Assembly (NCBI GenBank): GCA_033557465.1
Contig: CM066033.1
Location: forward strand, 589,340,438-589,404,437
Direction of reading: 5' to 3'
DNA: 64,000 nt
Source: Ichthyophis bannanicus
Lineage: Eukaryota; Chordata; Amphibia; Gymnophiona; Ichthyophiidae
The position numbers and the translations under genes are program-made. Of the stretch, positions 31,512 to 41,938 are shown in pieces; position 1 is the first letter of the stretch; the number at the start of each line of letters is the position of its first letter. Below the pieces are notes generated by a model. The model made no database searches. It was not told where the DNA came from and was given only the letters and a program-made list of their open reading frames with translations.

Positions 31512-32075
31512 AGAGGAGATCTTTATCTTTATTTCACACTTTATATACCGCCCTTGCCGAAGCCTGAGAGCGGTTTACAATAAAATAAAATATGCTGCAG
31601 AAAAAGAAAAGAACTCCATTTTGTGACAGGAAAGAGAAGAACACCCAAAAGAACTTAAGAGCAGACAGAGAACAGACAAATTAGGCGGGGGAAGGGGAAG
31701 GGAGATCGAAAGCCTGGTGGAATAGGTGTGTCTTTAGCAACATCTTGAATTGCTGGTATGAGGGTTCCAACCGGAGGGAAGATGGTAAAGCATTCCACAA
31801 TGATGGTCCAAGAAAAAAGAAGGCGGCATGACGTGTTTGTTCTAGGTGAGCTTGCGAGGGGGATGGTAAGGAAAGTCGGTTTGCATGTAGTGAGCGTAAT
31901 TGTCGGTAGGGGGTGTGAAGGGAAATAAGATTGGATAAGTAGAGCGGGTTGGATGTGTAAATGACCTTGTGAGTTAAAATGAGCAGCTTATATTTGAATC
32001 TATAACGCAGCGGGAGCCAATGAAGATGCAGGAGAAGAGGTGTTACATGATCTGATCTCCGAGCATATCCCAACT
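31512..32075 (-). mobile_element. L2-type LINE 3' fragment inserted in DIRS copy 1
   Basis: C-terminal ORF2 (HVTPLLLHLHWLPLRYRFKY, then LGPSLWNALPSSLRLEPSY), then a 3' UTR with the hairpin ccgcccttgccgaagcctgagagcgg at 31546-31571. The flanking DIRS sequence reads LRLSQ on one side and LSQENGK on the other, consistent with a short ctctctca target duplication. Confidence 0.85.
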
Positions 32076-33953
32076 CTAGAGGAGTTGCTTGAGAGAGACG
32101 CAGAAGCAGAGGGTACCACGATTGCCTTGACCAATGTTGAGCTATGAGGATCATACCCCCTGTCTCTCTGAAGCTTGAACAGAGTTTTGGGAATTAGGGG
32201 AAAGGGTGGGAAGGTATAGAAGAAGTCCTGACCCCAATGGATCAGGAAAGCATCGTTTGCCAGACAGTATTGAGCCGGAATTCTGGAACAGAACCGGGGA
32301 AGCTTGGCATTCTGTGGACTTGCAAAGAGGTGTTCCCCAGGTTTGGAACACTCGAGCCAGTTGGTCTGACTGGAGAGACCACTCATGTGGCAGCAGTATT
32401 CGACTGAGCTTGTCTGCCCACAAGTTCTGAATGCCTGGAAGGCATACCGCTAGAAGGTGAATTTGGAGCTCTCTGGTGAGGGCCCATAGTCGCAAAGCTT
32501 CATTGCATAGTGACAGAGAGCCCGTTCTGCCTTGTTTGTTTATGTAAAACATGGCAACCTGATTGTCGGTTTGGACCAGAACTGTCTTTTGACTGAGCTG
32601 GGCCTGAAATGCTATTATAGCATTGTAAATGGCTCTTAGCTCTAAGAGGTTTATTTGAAGCGAGGCCTCTTGTGAGGTCCAGAGACCCTGAGTGAAAAGA
32701 TCATGCAAGTGGGCTCCCCAACCCAGCTTGGATGCATCCATTGTCAGGGTGATTTGGGGCAGTGGTTGCTGGAAGGGGGAACCTACCAGGAGGTTTTCGA
32801 GGGACTGCCACCACTGTGGGGACAAAACGAGACACGTGGAATTCTTGATTTTGTCCGTTAAGCGACCTGTGGCTTGGATCCACTGCGAAGAGAGGGTCCA
32901 CTGAGCCACTCGCATGTGAAGGCAGGCATAAGGGACCATATGCACAGTGGATGCCATATGCCCCAGCAGTTGAAGCATTTCCCGAGCAGTTAGGAGGGTT
33001 TTCTTTACTGCTTGGGAAGCCAATTCTATTATTCGAAGACAGCGCAACTGTGGCAGGAATGCCCTTGATTGATGCGTGTCTAAGTGAGCCCCTATGAACT
33101 CTAGGGACTGAGAAGGGGCGAGATGAGACTTTGGGTGGTTGATTACCAGACCCAAATATCTGTTTTTGGAGCTGTCGGTGCTCTGATGAGCCAGTCGTCT
33201 AAGTAGGGGAAGATGAATATCCCCAGCATTCTCAGGAATGCTGCTACTACAGCCATGCATTTTGTGAAGACTCTTGGGGCAGAGGCCAGCCCGAATGGAA
33301 GGACTCTGTATCGGAAGTGGCTTCCTTGAAAGAGAAATTGAAGGTACTTCCTGTGATTTACATGGATGAGGATATGCGTGTACGCATCTCTTAGATCTAG
33401 AGAACATAACCAATCCTGATTCTGAAGGTATGGTAAAAGTGTTCTGAGGGAGATCATCTTGAACTTTTCTCGGAACAGGAATTTGTTCAATTCTCTGAGG
33501 TCCAGTATAGGTCTGTATCCCCCTGTCTTCTATGGGATAAGAATATAGGGGGGAGTAGAACCCCTTTCCCTGTTGGGATATGGGTACCTCTTCTATTGCC
33601 CCTTGAGCAAGAAGTGAAGAGACCTCCTGACACAGGATGTCGATGACAGGGACTTGAGAATTGAATTGTCTTATGACTGTAGGCGGGGGCATACTGAGGA
33701 AGTGAAGTTTGTACCCCTGACCTACAATGGACAGAGTCCAGTTTTCTGATGCTATTTGCTGCCATCTTTTGGCAAAATGGCATAATCTGCCCGGAATGGT
33801 CAAGGGCTCTGGACCCTTCAGAGGCAAAATGGTTAAGTTTTCTAAGTAGAAGTCAAAGCCCCTGCGGAGGCTGTACTTGCTGAGCCAGCTGAGCTCTTTG
33901 AGCTTGCGGCTTTCTTTGCTGTCTAGGCTGCTGCCCCTTCTGGGGAGCATCAA
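32076..33953 (-). pseudogene. DIRS RT and RNase H, two compensating frameshifts
   Basis: A frame from 33953 to 32151 is open for 600 codons, but the RT core is encoded in a different frame. In the main frame are the lead-in (WTLSIVGQGYKLHFL, then GAIEEVPISQQGKGFYSP), then after the RT the motifs YLGLVINHPKSHLAPSQSLE and RNase H (TLTMDASKLGWGAHL, then LLELRAIYNAI, then VLVQTDNQVAMFYINKQGRT, then ADKLSR). The RT core is at 33490-33150 in another frame (WLCSLDLRDAYTHILI with motif A, then RVLPFGLASAPRVF, then the intact FPYLDDWLI). Shifts therefore occur near 33520 and 33160. The C-terminal region continues to 32076 (WGTPL.., LIAQHWSRQSWYPLL). Confidence 0.9.
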
Positions 33954-34035
33954 CTGGACAGTGAATTGGATGGGTATAAGAATGGTAAGATTTTTTCTTT
34001 TTGCTAAAGAAAAACTTCTTGCCTGTCTTTTTCTT

Positions 34036-35677
34036 TCATGGGTTGGCTGTAGACTTTGATAGTCTATTCAAGGTGGTATTGTCAGATTCAATCTGATTAG
34101 CCTTGCTCTGCCAATCCTTCCCAAATATGTTTTCTCCTGTGCAAGGAATGTTTCCTAACTTCTCCTGCACCCATTCCTCTAAGTCAGATGCCTGGAGCCA
34201 GGCAATGCGCCGTGCTCCGATAGCAATAGCAGAAGTTCTGCTAATAGCCTCAAAGCAGTCAAAAGCTGCACGGTTCACGAACTTGGAGACATTCTGAGCG
34301 TGCTTGAGCAGAGTGAGGTATTGAACCCGTTTATCTTCGGGAAGAAGAGGGCTCATGCGTTCTAAATACGCTGTAACCTCCTCTAGAAACATTCCCATGT
34401 AAAGGGAATATGAGCTAATCCTGGCTGCTAGCATGGAGGATTGACAGCATCGACGCCCAAAGGCATTGAGTGTCCTCGATTCACGACCTGGCGGGTTGGA
34501 AGAATGCATTTTAGCACTCTTTATTCTCTGCATGGCTGATTACCATGGAATGGTGTGGTAACTGAGTCTTCTGAAACCCTGGAGAAGGTGGGACTCGGTA
34601 CATGGTATCGAGGCGTTGAGAATGCGGTGACACCGTTAAGGGAGTTTCCCACATTCTGAACATAAGATCTTGAAGGATCTGATGAATGGGCAGCATTGCT
34701 GCCTCTTTGGGAGCCAAAGGATATTGAAGAATTCTTAGTTCTTCTGCCCTAGGTTCCTTCTCAGGAGTAACTGTGATTGAAAGCCCCTTAGCTACATCAC
34801 ATATAAAATCCTGAAAAGACATGTCTTCTGGAGGAGACATTCTGCGCTCAGGAGAAGGAGATGTATCCTTCAACAGAACTGCTCTTGTATCGGTAGAGTA
34901 TTCGGAATCGGAAGACTCATTGGAGCTTTGCATCGAACGATGCTGGTACCGATGAATATCGGTACCGTGGCGTTTCGGTTCCAACCCTTCGATGCCGGAG
35001 AAACTCTCGAGGCTCGGCATGGGAGGAAGCCTTCCCACCTGAGTGGGTGCCACTTGAGCCGGTACCGGTGTCGGTACCAAGCTTATCTGAACCGTCTTTA
35101 GTGGTCTTAGCAGTACCGAGGCAGCTAAGAGGGATGCTAGACTGCGTTCAATAGCAAGGATTCTTTTATCCATTGCTAATGCCGATGCCTCGTCGGTACC
35201 GGTGGAAGCGGCTACGACCCCAGAACATGGCAACAGACATTCTGCAGAGGTTGAGGCCTCTAGAACATTCTGGGACCCCGTTTGTGCTTTGGAGACCGAA
35301 GACTCCAGCCGGGGCAATTTTGCCGGTGTACTTTCCTCAAGGGTAGTGCCAGTGGCATCTCAATGCTTTGCAGGAGATTTACCCTTCAAGGACCAGCTAG
35401 TCTTTACAGACTTTTGTTTAGTTACCTGAGATCCATGAGAGGAAGATGAAGCCCTGGAAGATGTCGATGCAACTGACATCGTATCAACCGTGAAAAGGGA
35501 ACTGGCCTTTGCAGCTATATTCTGCAGGCCCCTTTTGGTCATCTTTCTACAGGAGAGAGACTCCACTGGACAATGTTCAGGACCTAAACATTCGAGACAC
35601 CATTCATGGGTATCGGTGACGGAAATAGTACCGTCACAGTTTGAACATTTTTTAAAACCACTAGTTGGCTTCTCCAT
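34036..35677 (-). pseudogene. DIRS gag-like gene (copy 1)
   Basis: The start is at 35677 (MEKPTSGFKKCSNC). Residues 8-45 carry the Cys/His motif (CSNC, then DTHEWCLECLGPEHC) common to DIRS gags in the window. A Ser-rich linker ends at a stop or shift near 35360. The middle (35317-34511) has a conserved block IERSLASLLAAS, then MSFQDFICDVAKGLS, LMFRMWETPLTVS and PGFQKTQLPHHSM. The C-terminal part (34533-34036) includes NVSKFVNRAAFDCFEAISR, a helix-rich segment also seen at 42430-42560. Two frame changes break it. It is presumed to package element RNA. Confidence 0.8.
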
Positions 35678-35699
35678 ATCTGGAGATTTTTGGGCCTAG

Positions 35700-36840
35700 T
35701 GCCCAAAATGGCGCCTAACCCCAGGAGGGGTGAGGCACCTAAGAAAAGTTTCCTTTTTTTTTTTTTTAAGAAGAAAATAAGAAAAGAGAACTGGTGGTAC
35801 CGGTAGGCGTCGAATGAAGGCAGACGCGACCACAAAAAAACAAGAAAAAAGATTACGTTTTCTGTGGTGACAGGACAGACGTCCTGTCGGCTCCGCGGAA
35901 AACGAAGAACTGAAGTGAGAGAGGCAGTGAGGCAGGAAGGCAGCACGCATGCGCTGTGGGATGCTCCCAAAAGCTTGCCTTTTGGACGCTGGGGAGCGTT
36001 CCCACGCAGGCTCCGTCGCTACCGACGATACCCATATGTGAAGACTACATTTCTGCTTGTTCCTGGAGATAGCGTAGTTACTCATCTGTAGCAGGTATTT
36101 TCCGGGAAAAGCAGGAATAAGTCCTCACATATGGGTGACATCACTGACTGAGCCCATGCGGGAACGCTTCCCAGGTTCCACAGGAAGCCTTTGGGAGCTG
36201 CACCAGGCATGTATGCCTGTCTTCCCACCCTAAGGAGCCATCTTACCTCAGTAGGATAACATATCTTAATGAAAAACAACTCCTTCTCCCCGGGGAGATG
36301 GGAGGGTAGTGAAGACTTATTCCTGCTGATCCCGGGAACAAGCAGGAATGAAGTCCTTTCATATGGGACTCCCCAGCTACAGGCTACCGAAAAAAACCTG
36401 TAAAACAAGCCCAACAGGGCAACCAAAAGAGAACAGAGAGAGAAAGCACAAATAAAGCATAGCTACTCACCTGTAATGGGTGTTCTGCAGGGACAACAGG
36501 AATCAGTCCTCACATATGGGTGACATCAGCACCGATGGAGCCCGTGCAGAGCATTTCACCAGCTTTCAAAGAAAGCCTTTGAGAACGCCACCACACATGC
36601 ATGGTCACCTTCCCACCCAAGGATCCCATCTTGATCAGTCAGATGACACAGATCAGGCAAAGACAAAAAAATTACCAAGGACAGTGGGCAACAAGGGAAC
36701 ATGGGTAGGTTGGGAGGACTGATTCCTGCTGCTCCTGGATAACACCTGTTACAGGTGAGCAACTACGCTTTCTCCAGGAATAGGCAGGAAGTCAGTCCTC
36801 ACATATGGGAATCCCCAGCTACAAGGTACCGAGGACCTGT
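35700..36840. repeat. Cluster of DIRS terminal repeats
   Basis: Three terminal-repeat units lie side by side: 36085 to about 35700 (minus orientation, end of copy 1), then 36086-36430 and 36440-36840 in the opposite orientation. The shared phrases are cacatatgggtgacatca (36128-36145, 36516-36533), cacatatggga-type (36354-36370, 36800-36812) and a sequence near gcaggaat..agtcctcac. Around 36040-36130 the units face each other, making an imperfect palindrome about a centre near 36085. A T-run is at 35752-35766. Confidence 0.75.
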
Positions 36841-38650
36841 AGAAAAATGCCACGGTGATCTGTGAGCTGTCCCTGGTAACCGAAGACAGCCCGAGGACCC
36901 TGGGTCCTCGGAAGACCACGCTCCCGGTAGCCGCAGAAGAAGGATCGGAGGGCAGGAGTTGCTTAAACCCCGAACAGATTACGGAGTGCAGCCTGGCCGA
37001 TGGGACTCCCTCTCCAGGCAATAATGTGTTGCGAAGGTGTTAGCCGAGGACCAGGTAGAGGCTCGGCAGATGTCCACCAGCAGCATGATGCGCAGATGGG
37101 CCACTGATGCTGCCGTCGCACGAACCGATGCTGGCCTGAGCTTGGGTAAAGGCGATGCAATCCGGCTCCCAGATGGAGAGGGTCCACTTAGTGACCATGA
37201 GCCCCATGCGGGCAGGGTCATGGGAGACGAAAAGCTGCTCTGACCTGCAGTGAACCTTCATACATTGCAGGTAGAAGGAGAGCGCCCTCCTGCAGTCAAG
37301 GGTATGGAGGATTGCCGACGCCCGATCGATGTGAGGCTTCGGGAAGAAGGTCGGCAGTATTATCTCCTGGTTGAGGTGGAAATCCGAGACGACCTTCGGG
37401 AGAAACTTGGGGTGCATTCTGAGAACTACCCAATTCCCGTAGAACATCGTGTAGGGAGCATCGGCCATCAGGGCTTGAAGCTCACTGACCCTCCTGGCTG
37501 AGCTGAGGGCCACCATAAAAACCACCTTTCAGGAAAGGTGCCGAACAAGCAGGACGCCATCGGCTAGAAGGACAGCTGATTCAGCTGCGTGAGGACGACG
37601 CTGAGGTCCCACTCTGCCAGAGGCAGCCGGATGGGGGGCTTGGAAGAAGCAGCCCGCAAATGAAGCAGGAAACCAGTGGTTGACCCAAGAGGGGTCTACC
37701 CCTGACAGGGTGGTGGTTAGTTGAGATAATGCTCAGGTGGACCCTGACCGAGTTGGATTTCAGGTCCGCCTGCGAGAGATGGAGCAGGTATTGCAGGACC
37801 AAGTATGTGGGGCAAGAGAACAGGTCAGCCTGCATCTCCAAGTACCACACCGAGAACCGATGCCACTTCAAGGCATAAGTCCTCTTAGTCAAGTCCTTGA
37901 GCGAGGCCAGCAGTATGTCCTCAACCTCCACTGAGAGAAGAAGGGGGGCTAGAGCGACCCACTCAGCCACCAAGCCATGAGGGATAAGGACCTCAGGTTC
38001 CGTGAAGTAGCGTCAACAAGGGGCTCCAACGAGAGGAGGCAGAGCAACAGTGGGAACCAAGGTTGTCAAGGCCACCATGGGGCCACGAGAATCACAGAGG
38101 CCCTGTCCCACTGTTTGAGGAGAGTTCGTGCTATGAGCAGAGTGGGAGGAAATGCATACAAGAGGCAGGCATTGGGGGCTTCCCTGTTCGGGTGTGGAAC
38201 CGGGCCACAGAACTATGGGAGCTGTGAATTCGTCGGGCTAGCAAAGAGTTCTAGGACCGGAGTCCCCCAACACCAGAATGGCCGCTGCACCGTCTGCAGG
38301 CAGAGGCGCCACTCATGTGGTTGGAGGAGCCGGTTTAACCTGTCTGCCAGGACATTGCCCTGGTCCGGGAAATAGATGGCCTGTAGGATTATGCCCTAGC
38401 GAACTGTGAAGGACCACACGGCTGCTGCCTCCAGGTAGAGGCTGTAAGAGCTGGTGCCCCCTTGCTTATTCATATAGAACATTACTACTCGGTTGTCTGT
38501 CTGGATGAGCACCGCCAAGCTCCAGGCTGTCGACCAAACCAGGACAGCACCACCTGTGACCAATCGGGTAGCCGTGAGTTGCAGAAGGCGAGTTCCCACT
38601 GAAAGACTCTGCAAGACCTTAGCCCCCAGCAACACTATCACTTCAAAAGC
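36841..38650 (-). mobile_element. DIRS fragment (copy 2): YR and RNase H end
   Basis: Minus-strand piece with an RNase H/C-terminal segment (VLIQTDNRVVMFYMNKQGGT, about 38540-38460), followed by most of the tyrosine recombinase (37973-36979). The gag and RT are missing; the copy is cut at about 38650 by copy 3. Confidence 0.82.
36979..37973 (-). pseudogene. DIRS tyrosine recombinase (copy 2), broken
   Basis: The N-terminal domain is at 37973-37581 (RTYALKWHRFSVWYLEM, then VLQYLLHLSQADLKSNSVRV). The catalytic domain is at 37525-37040, beginning with box I (VALSSARRVSELQAL, the conserved Arg), then LDCRRALSFYLQC. A shift leads to 37221-36979 with the box II region (SVRATAASVAHL) and the terminal WSSANTFATHYCLE, whose Tyr is the likely nucleophile. 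At box II the His of the usual H-x-x-R is not seen. A frameshift near 37100 and a break near 37550 disable the gene. Confidence 0.85.
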
Positions 38651-38683
38651 CTGAACACAGAAGGGTCGGAGAGCAGAAGTTGC

Positions 38684-38932
38684 CTACACCCTGAGAATAT
38701 TACAGAGTATTGCCTGGCCAAATGCACTGTCTCTACAGGACTCGCTCTCCAGGCAGTAGTGAGCTACCAACTTATGAACTGAAGACCATGTGGCGGCCTT
38801 GCAAATCTCAGTCACCGGCACTAATCGGAGGTTGGTCACTGATGTGGCCATCGCCCTCACGCGATGCGCTGTGATCCGGTGCTCAAGGGAGAGGCCAGCT
38901 CGTTCATAGGTGAGGGCAATACAGTCCACCAC
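38684..38932 (-). pseudogene. DIRS tyrosine recombinase C-terminus (copy 3)
   Basis: Retains box II (AHRVRAMATSVTNLRLVPVT) with its H-x-x-R, and the C-terminal AATWSSVHKLVAHYCLE with the presumed nucleophilic Tyr. Box I Arg is deleted with the rest of the domain. It joins RNase H-region sequence at about 38945. Confidence 0.85.
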
Positions 38933-38955
38933 TCAAGTGGACAGAGTTCGCTTAG

Positions 38956-40567
38956 TTATGGGAAGCCCCGGTCTACTGAGATCATAAGACACAAAAAACT
39001 GAGGGAAAGCAATAGAGGGAACCAGGGTTGCCTGGGCCATCTGGGTGCAATCAGTATAACTGATGCCCTCTCACTCCGGACCTTGAAGAGGGTCTTGGCG
39101 ACAAGAGGGGTCGGTGAGAACGCATAGAGTAGGTCCTCTGACCATGGAATCAGGAAGGCGTCTGCTGCCACTCTCCCTGGGTGCAGTTGGCGCGAGCAGA
39201 AGCGAGGCAGCTGCACGTTGTCTGGGGAGGCAAACGGGTCTATCACGGGCCTGCCCCAGTGGTGGAAGAATTGCTTCATTACCTGGGGTTAAAGTGCCAC
39301 TTGTGTTGGTGAAGAACTCTGCTCAGCCTGTCTGTTAAGTAGTTGATCTGGCCTGGCAGGTATACTACTCGCAGGAGCATGTTATTGCGCACTGCAAAGG
39401 AGAGGAGGGCCACCACCTCCTGGAAAAGGGAGTACGAGCCCGTGCCCCTGCCCCTTTGCTTGCTGATATAAAACATGGCCACCTGGTTGTCTGTCTGGAT
39501 CAGCACAGGTCGGTGCCACAGGTGGTGGTGGAACACTCGTAGGGCCAGAAAGATTGCCCTGAGTTCTAGAGGTTGATTCTCAAGAGTAACTCATCCTGGG
39601 GGACCAGCTGCCTTGTGTGCGGTGGTCCCCGCAATGCGGCCCCCAACCCAGGAGGGAGGTGTCCGTTATCAGGGAACTCTGTGATGCGGGTGCCTAGAAT
39701 GACATTCCCACTTGGAGGTGGTGCACGTTCTGCCACCAGGTGAGGGACTCTGCCAGTTGGCGGCTGACTCTGAGCCTATCCCATAGTCTGCTCGTGGCTT
39801 GAGTTCACTGTGAGCGGAGGCACCACTGGGCTGTCCACATTTGTAGATGGGCTAATGGTGTGACGTGGACTGAAGAGGCCATTTTGCCCAACAGGCGGAG
39901 GAGGCGGTGAGCCGATTACTAACCAGCAGCGCTGTACCTCTTCTGTCAGCTGTATGAGGCAGCCTGCCCTTTCTCTTGGGAGGACGACCTTGACCTCTAA
40001 CGTATCCAACTGAGCTTCTATGAACTCCAGATGCTACAGTAGGAGGGTTGCCCGATCTGTGGCCTGACTGACCTCTGCAGCCATACCACCCCTGATGAGC
40101 CAGTTGTCCAGATAGGGGAAGACGAAAGTCCTCTGTAGGCGCAGGTAGGCGGTTACCACTGCCAAGCACTTGATAAAGACCCTTGGCGAGGAGGCTAGGG
40201 AGAAGGGCAGCACTCTGTACTGGTAGTTCCCTCCTCCCACTATAAATCGTAGGTACTGCCTGTGGAAGGGATAGATCAGGATGTGGGTGTACGCATTCTT
40301 TAGATCCAAGGAGAATAGCCAATCTCTCTGGTGGAGGTAAGGCAGCAGTGTTCCAAGGGAAAGCATCTTGAACTTCTCCCTCTCCCGAAACTTGTTTAAG
40401 TTTTGCAGGTCTATATGGGCCTGAAGCCCCGTTCTTTTGGGGTCAAGGAAGTATCTTGAGAAGCAGCCCTTTCCCCATAGATGCTTGGGTACGGGCTCTA
40501 TTGCACTGTCCCTAAGCAGACCTGCGAGCTTTGAGAACAGAAGGGTCTGGTGAAGTAGAGGCCGCAT
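38956..40567 (-). pseudogene. DIRS RT and RNase H (copy 3), broken
   Basis: The RT core is at 40567-40034: LSLGTLLPYLHQRDWLFSLD with motif A Asp, then RVLPFSLASSPRVF, then FPYLDNWLI. The usual YLDD is YLDN here, which alone would inactivate it. After degraded connection sequence, RNase H is at 39536-39279 (VLIQTDNQVAMFYISK, then VVYLPGQINYLTDRLSRVL). The C-terminal DIRS segment is at 39279-38956 (WGRPVIDPFASPDNVQLPRF, then APRWPRQPWFPLLLSLS). Confidence 0.88.
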
Positions 40568-40605
40568 TGGCTCTCCTGGAAAGAATCTGGGTGGTACTTG
40601 TAAGT

Positions 40606-41938
40606 GGAGGAAGTATCCCTCTATTTTCCCAATGGAGAAAGGTGAAAAGTGGGGTACCCCAGGGATCTGTGCTGGGTCCGCTGCTTTTTGACATATTTAT
40701 AAATGACCTGGAAAAGGGAATAACGAGTGAGATTATCAAATTTGTAGATGACACAAAACTATTTAAAGTTGTTAAAACCCAAGAGGATTGTGGAAAATTG
40801 CAAGAGGATCTTGATAAATTGGAAGACTGGGCATCAAAATGGCAAATGAAATTTAATGTGGACAAGTGCATCTATGGAAGAACAACCCAAACTATGGTTA
40901 CACGATGCAAGGTTCCACATTAGGAACCACCACCCAGGAAAAAGATTTAGGCATCATTGTGGATAACATGTTAAAACCCTCGGCTCAGTGTGCAGCGGCG
41001 GCCAAGAGAGTAGCCTAGTGGTTGGGGCAAGGTACTTCAGGCCAGAAGGTCGGAGGTTCAAATCCCACCAGAGGACAGCAACCTTGGGCCGGAAGGACTG
41101 GGGTTTCTAGTCCCACAGATGCTCCTTGTGGTCTTGGGCAAGCCACTTAACCCTCCATAGCCCATGTTCCCTGTATGTGTCTCATATCCCCGCGTGTTAA
41201 ATGTATCCCCCAATTGTGTTGTGACCGCTTTGATTGAAGGATAAGGCGGTATACAAAACTGTCTAAATAAATAAATAGAATGCTAGGTATCATAAGGAAA
41301 GGAATAGAAAATAAAACAAAGGATATTATAATGCCTCTATATCGTTCCATGGTGAGACCACATCTTGAATATTGTGTGCAATTCTGGTCGCCGTATCTTA
41401 AAAAGATATAGCGTTATTAGAAAAGGTTCAGAGAAGAGCCACCAAAATGGTAAAGGGGATGGAAGGATACTCCTGTGGCTAAAAAGGTTAGGGCTCTTTA
41501 ACCTGGAAAAGAGACGGCTGAGGGGAGATATGATAGAAGTCTATAAATTAATGAACGGAGTGGAACGGGTAAATGTAGATCAATTGTTTACGTTATCAGA
41601 ATATAGAAAGACAGGGTAAACTATTTAAGACTAATAAAAAAAATATATTTTCACTCAACGTGTAATCAAACTCTGGAATTTGTTACCGGAGGATGTAGTA
41701 AAGGCTGTTAGTGTAGCTGGATTTAAAATGATTTGGACAAGTTCCTGGAGGAAAGGTCCATAAACCATTATTAAGAAGGGACCCAGGATATCAATGCTTG
41801 ATCCAATACAAGCATTGTGGAACCTGTGTCTTTTGGGGAAACTGCTAGGTACGTATGACCTAGATTGGCCACTGTTGGAAACAGGATACTGGGCTTGATG
41901 GGCCTTGGTCTGACCCAGTATGGCATATCTTATGTTCT
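40606..41938 (+). mobile_element. CR1 LINE fragment carrying an embedded SINE
   Basis: 5'-truncated within RT (SGVPQGSVLGPLLFDIFIND, then IIKFVDDTKLF, with FADD changed to FVDD) and continuing to a full CR1 3' end (..cttatgttctta at 41938). A CORE-SINE occupies about 41009-41276, exactly between gcggccaagagag and atagaatgctagg. It shares rare markers with 50030-50757: the deletion giving ctcctgtggctaaaaagg and the variant tttaaaatgatttgg. It is inserted in DIRS copy 3 between RT and gag. Confidence 0.9.
41009..41276 (+). mobile_element. CORE-SINE, copy S2, inside CR1
   Basis: tRNA head with A-box tagcctagtgg and B-box ggttcaaatcc, then CORE (cttgggcaagccacttaaccctcca), a tail with hairpin-like gaccgctttgattgaaggataaggcggt, and ataaataaat. 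Closely related to S1 at 3964-4260. Confidence 0.9.

Larger units (their letters stand above)
31079..36085 (-). mobile_element. DIRS retrotransposon (copy 1): gag, RT/RNase H, YR start
   Basis: The most complete DIRS. In element order it has a terminal repeat (36085 to about 35700), gag (35677-34036), RT-RNase H (33953-32076) and the N-terminal part of the tyrosine recombinase (31462-31079). An L1 replaces the rest. An L2 LINE (31512-32075) is inserted near the RT/YR junction, with a probable ctctctca duplication. DIRS elements use a tyrosine recombinase instead of an integrase and lack target duplications. Confidence 0.9.
38651..40605 (-). mobile_element. DIRS fragment (copy 3): RT, RNase H, YR C-terminus
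   Basis: The element-order sequence is RT (40567-39776), RNase H and C-terminal region (39536-38956), then directly the last part of the recombinase (38932-38684). The N-terminal two thirds of the recombinase are deleted at about 38940-38955. The gag of apparently the same copy resumes at 41939, beyond an inserted CR1. Confidence 0.82.
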
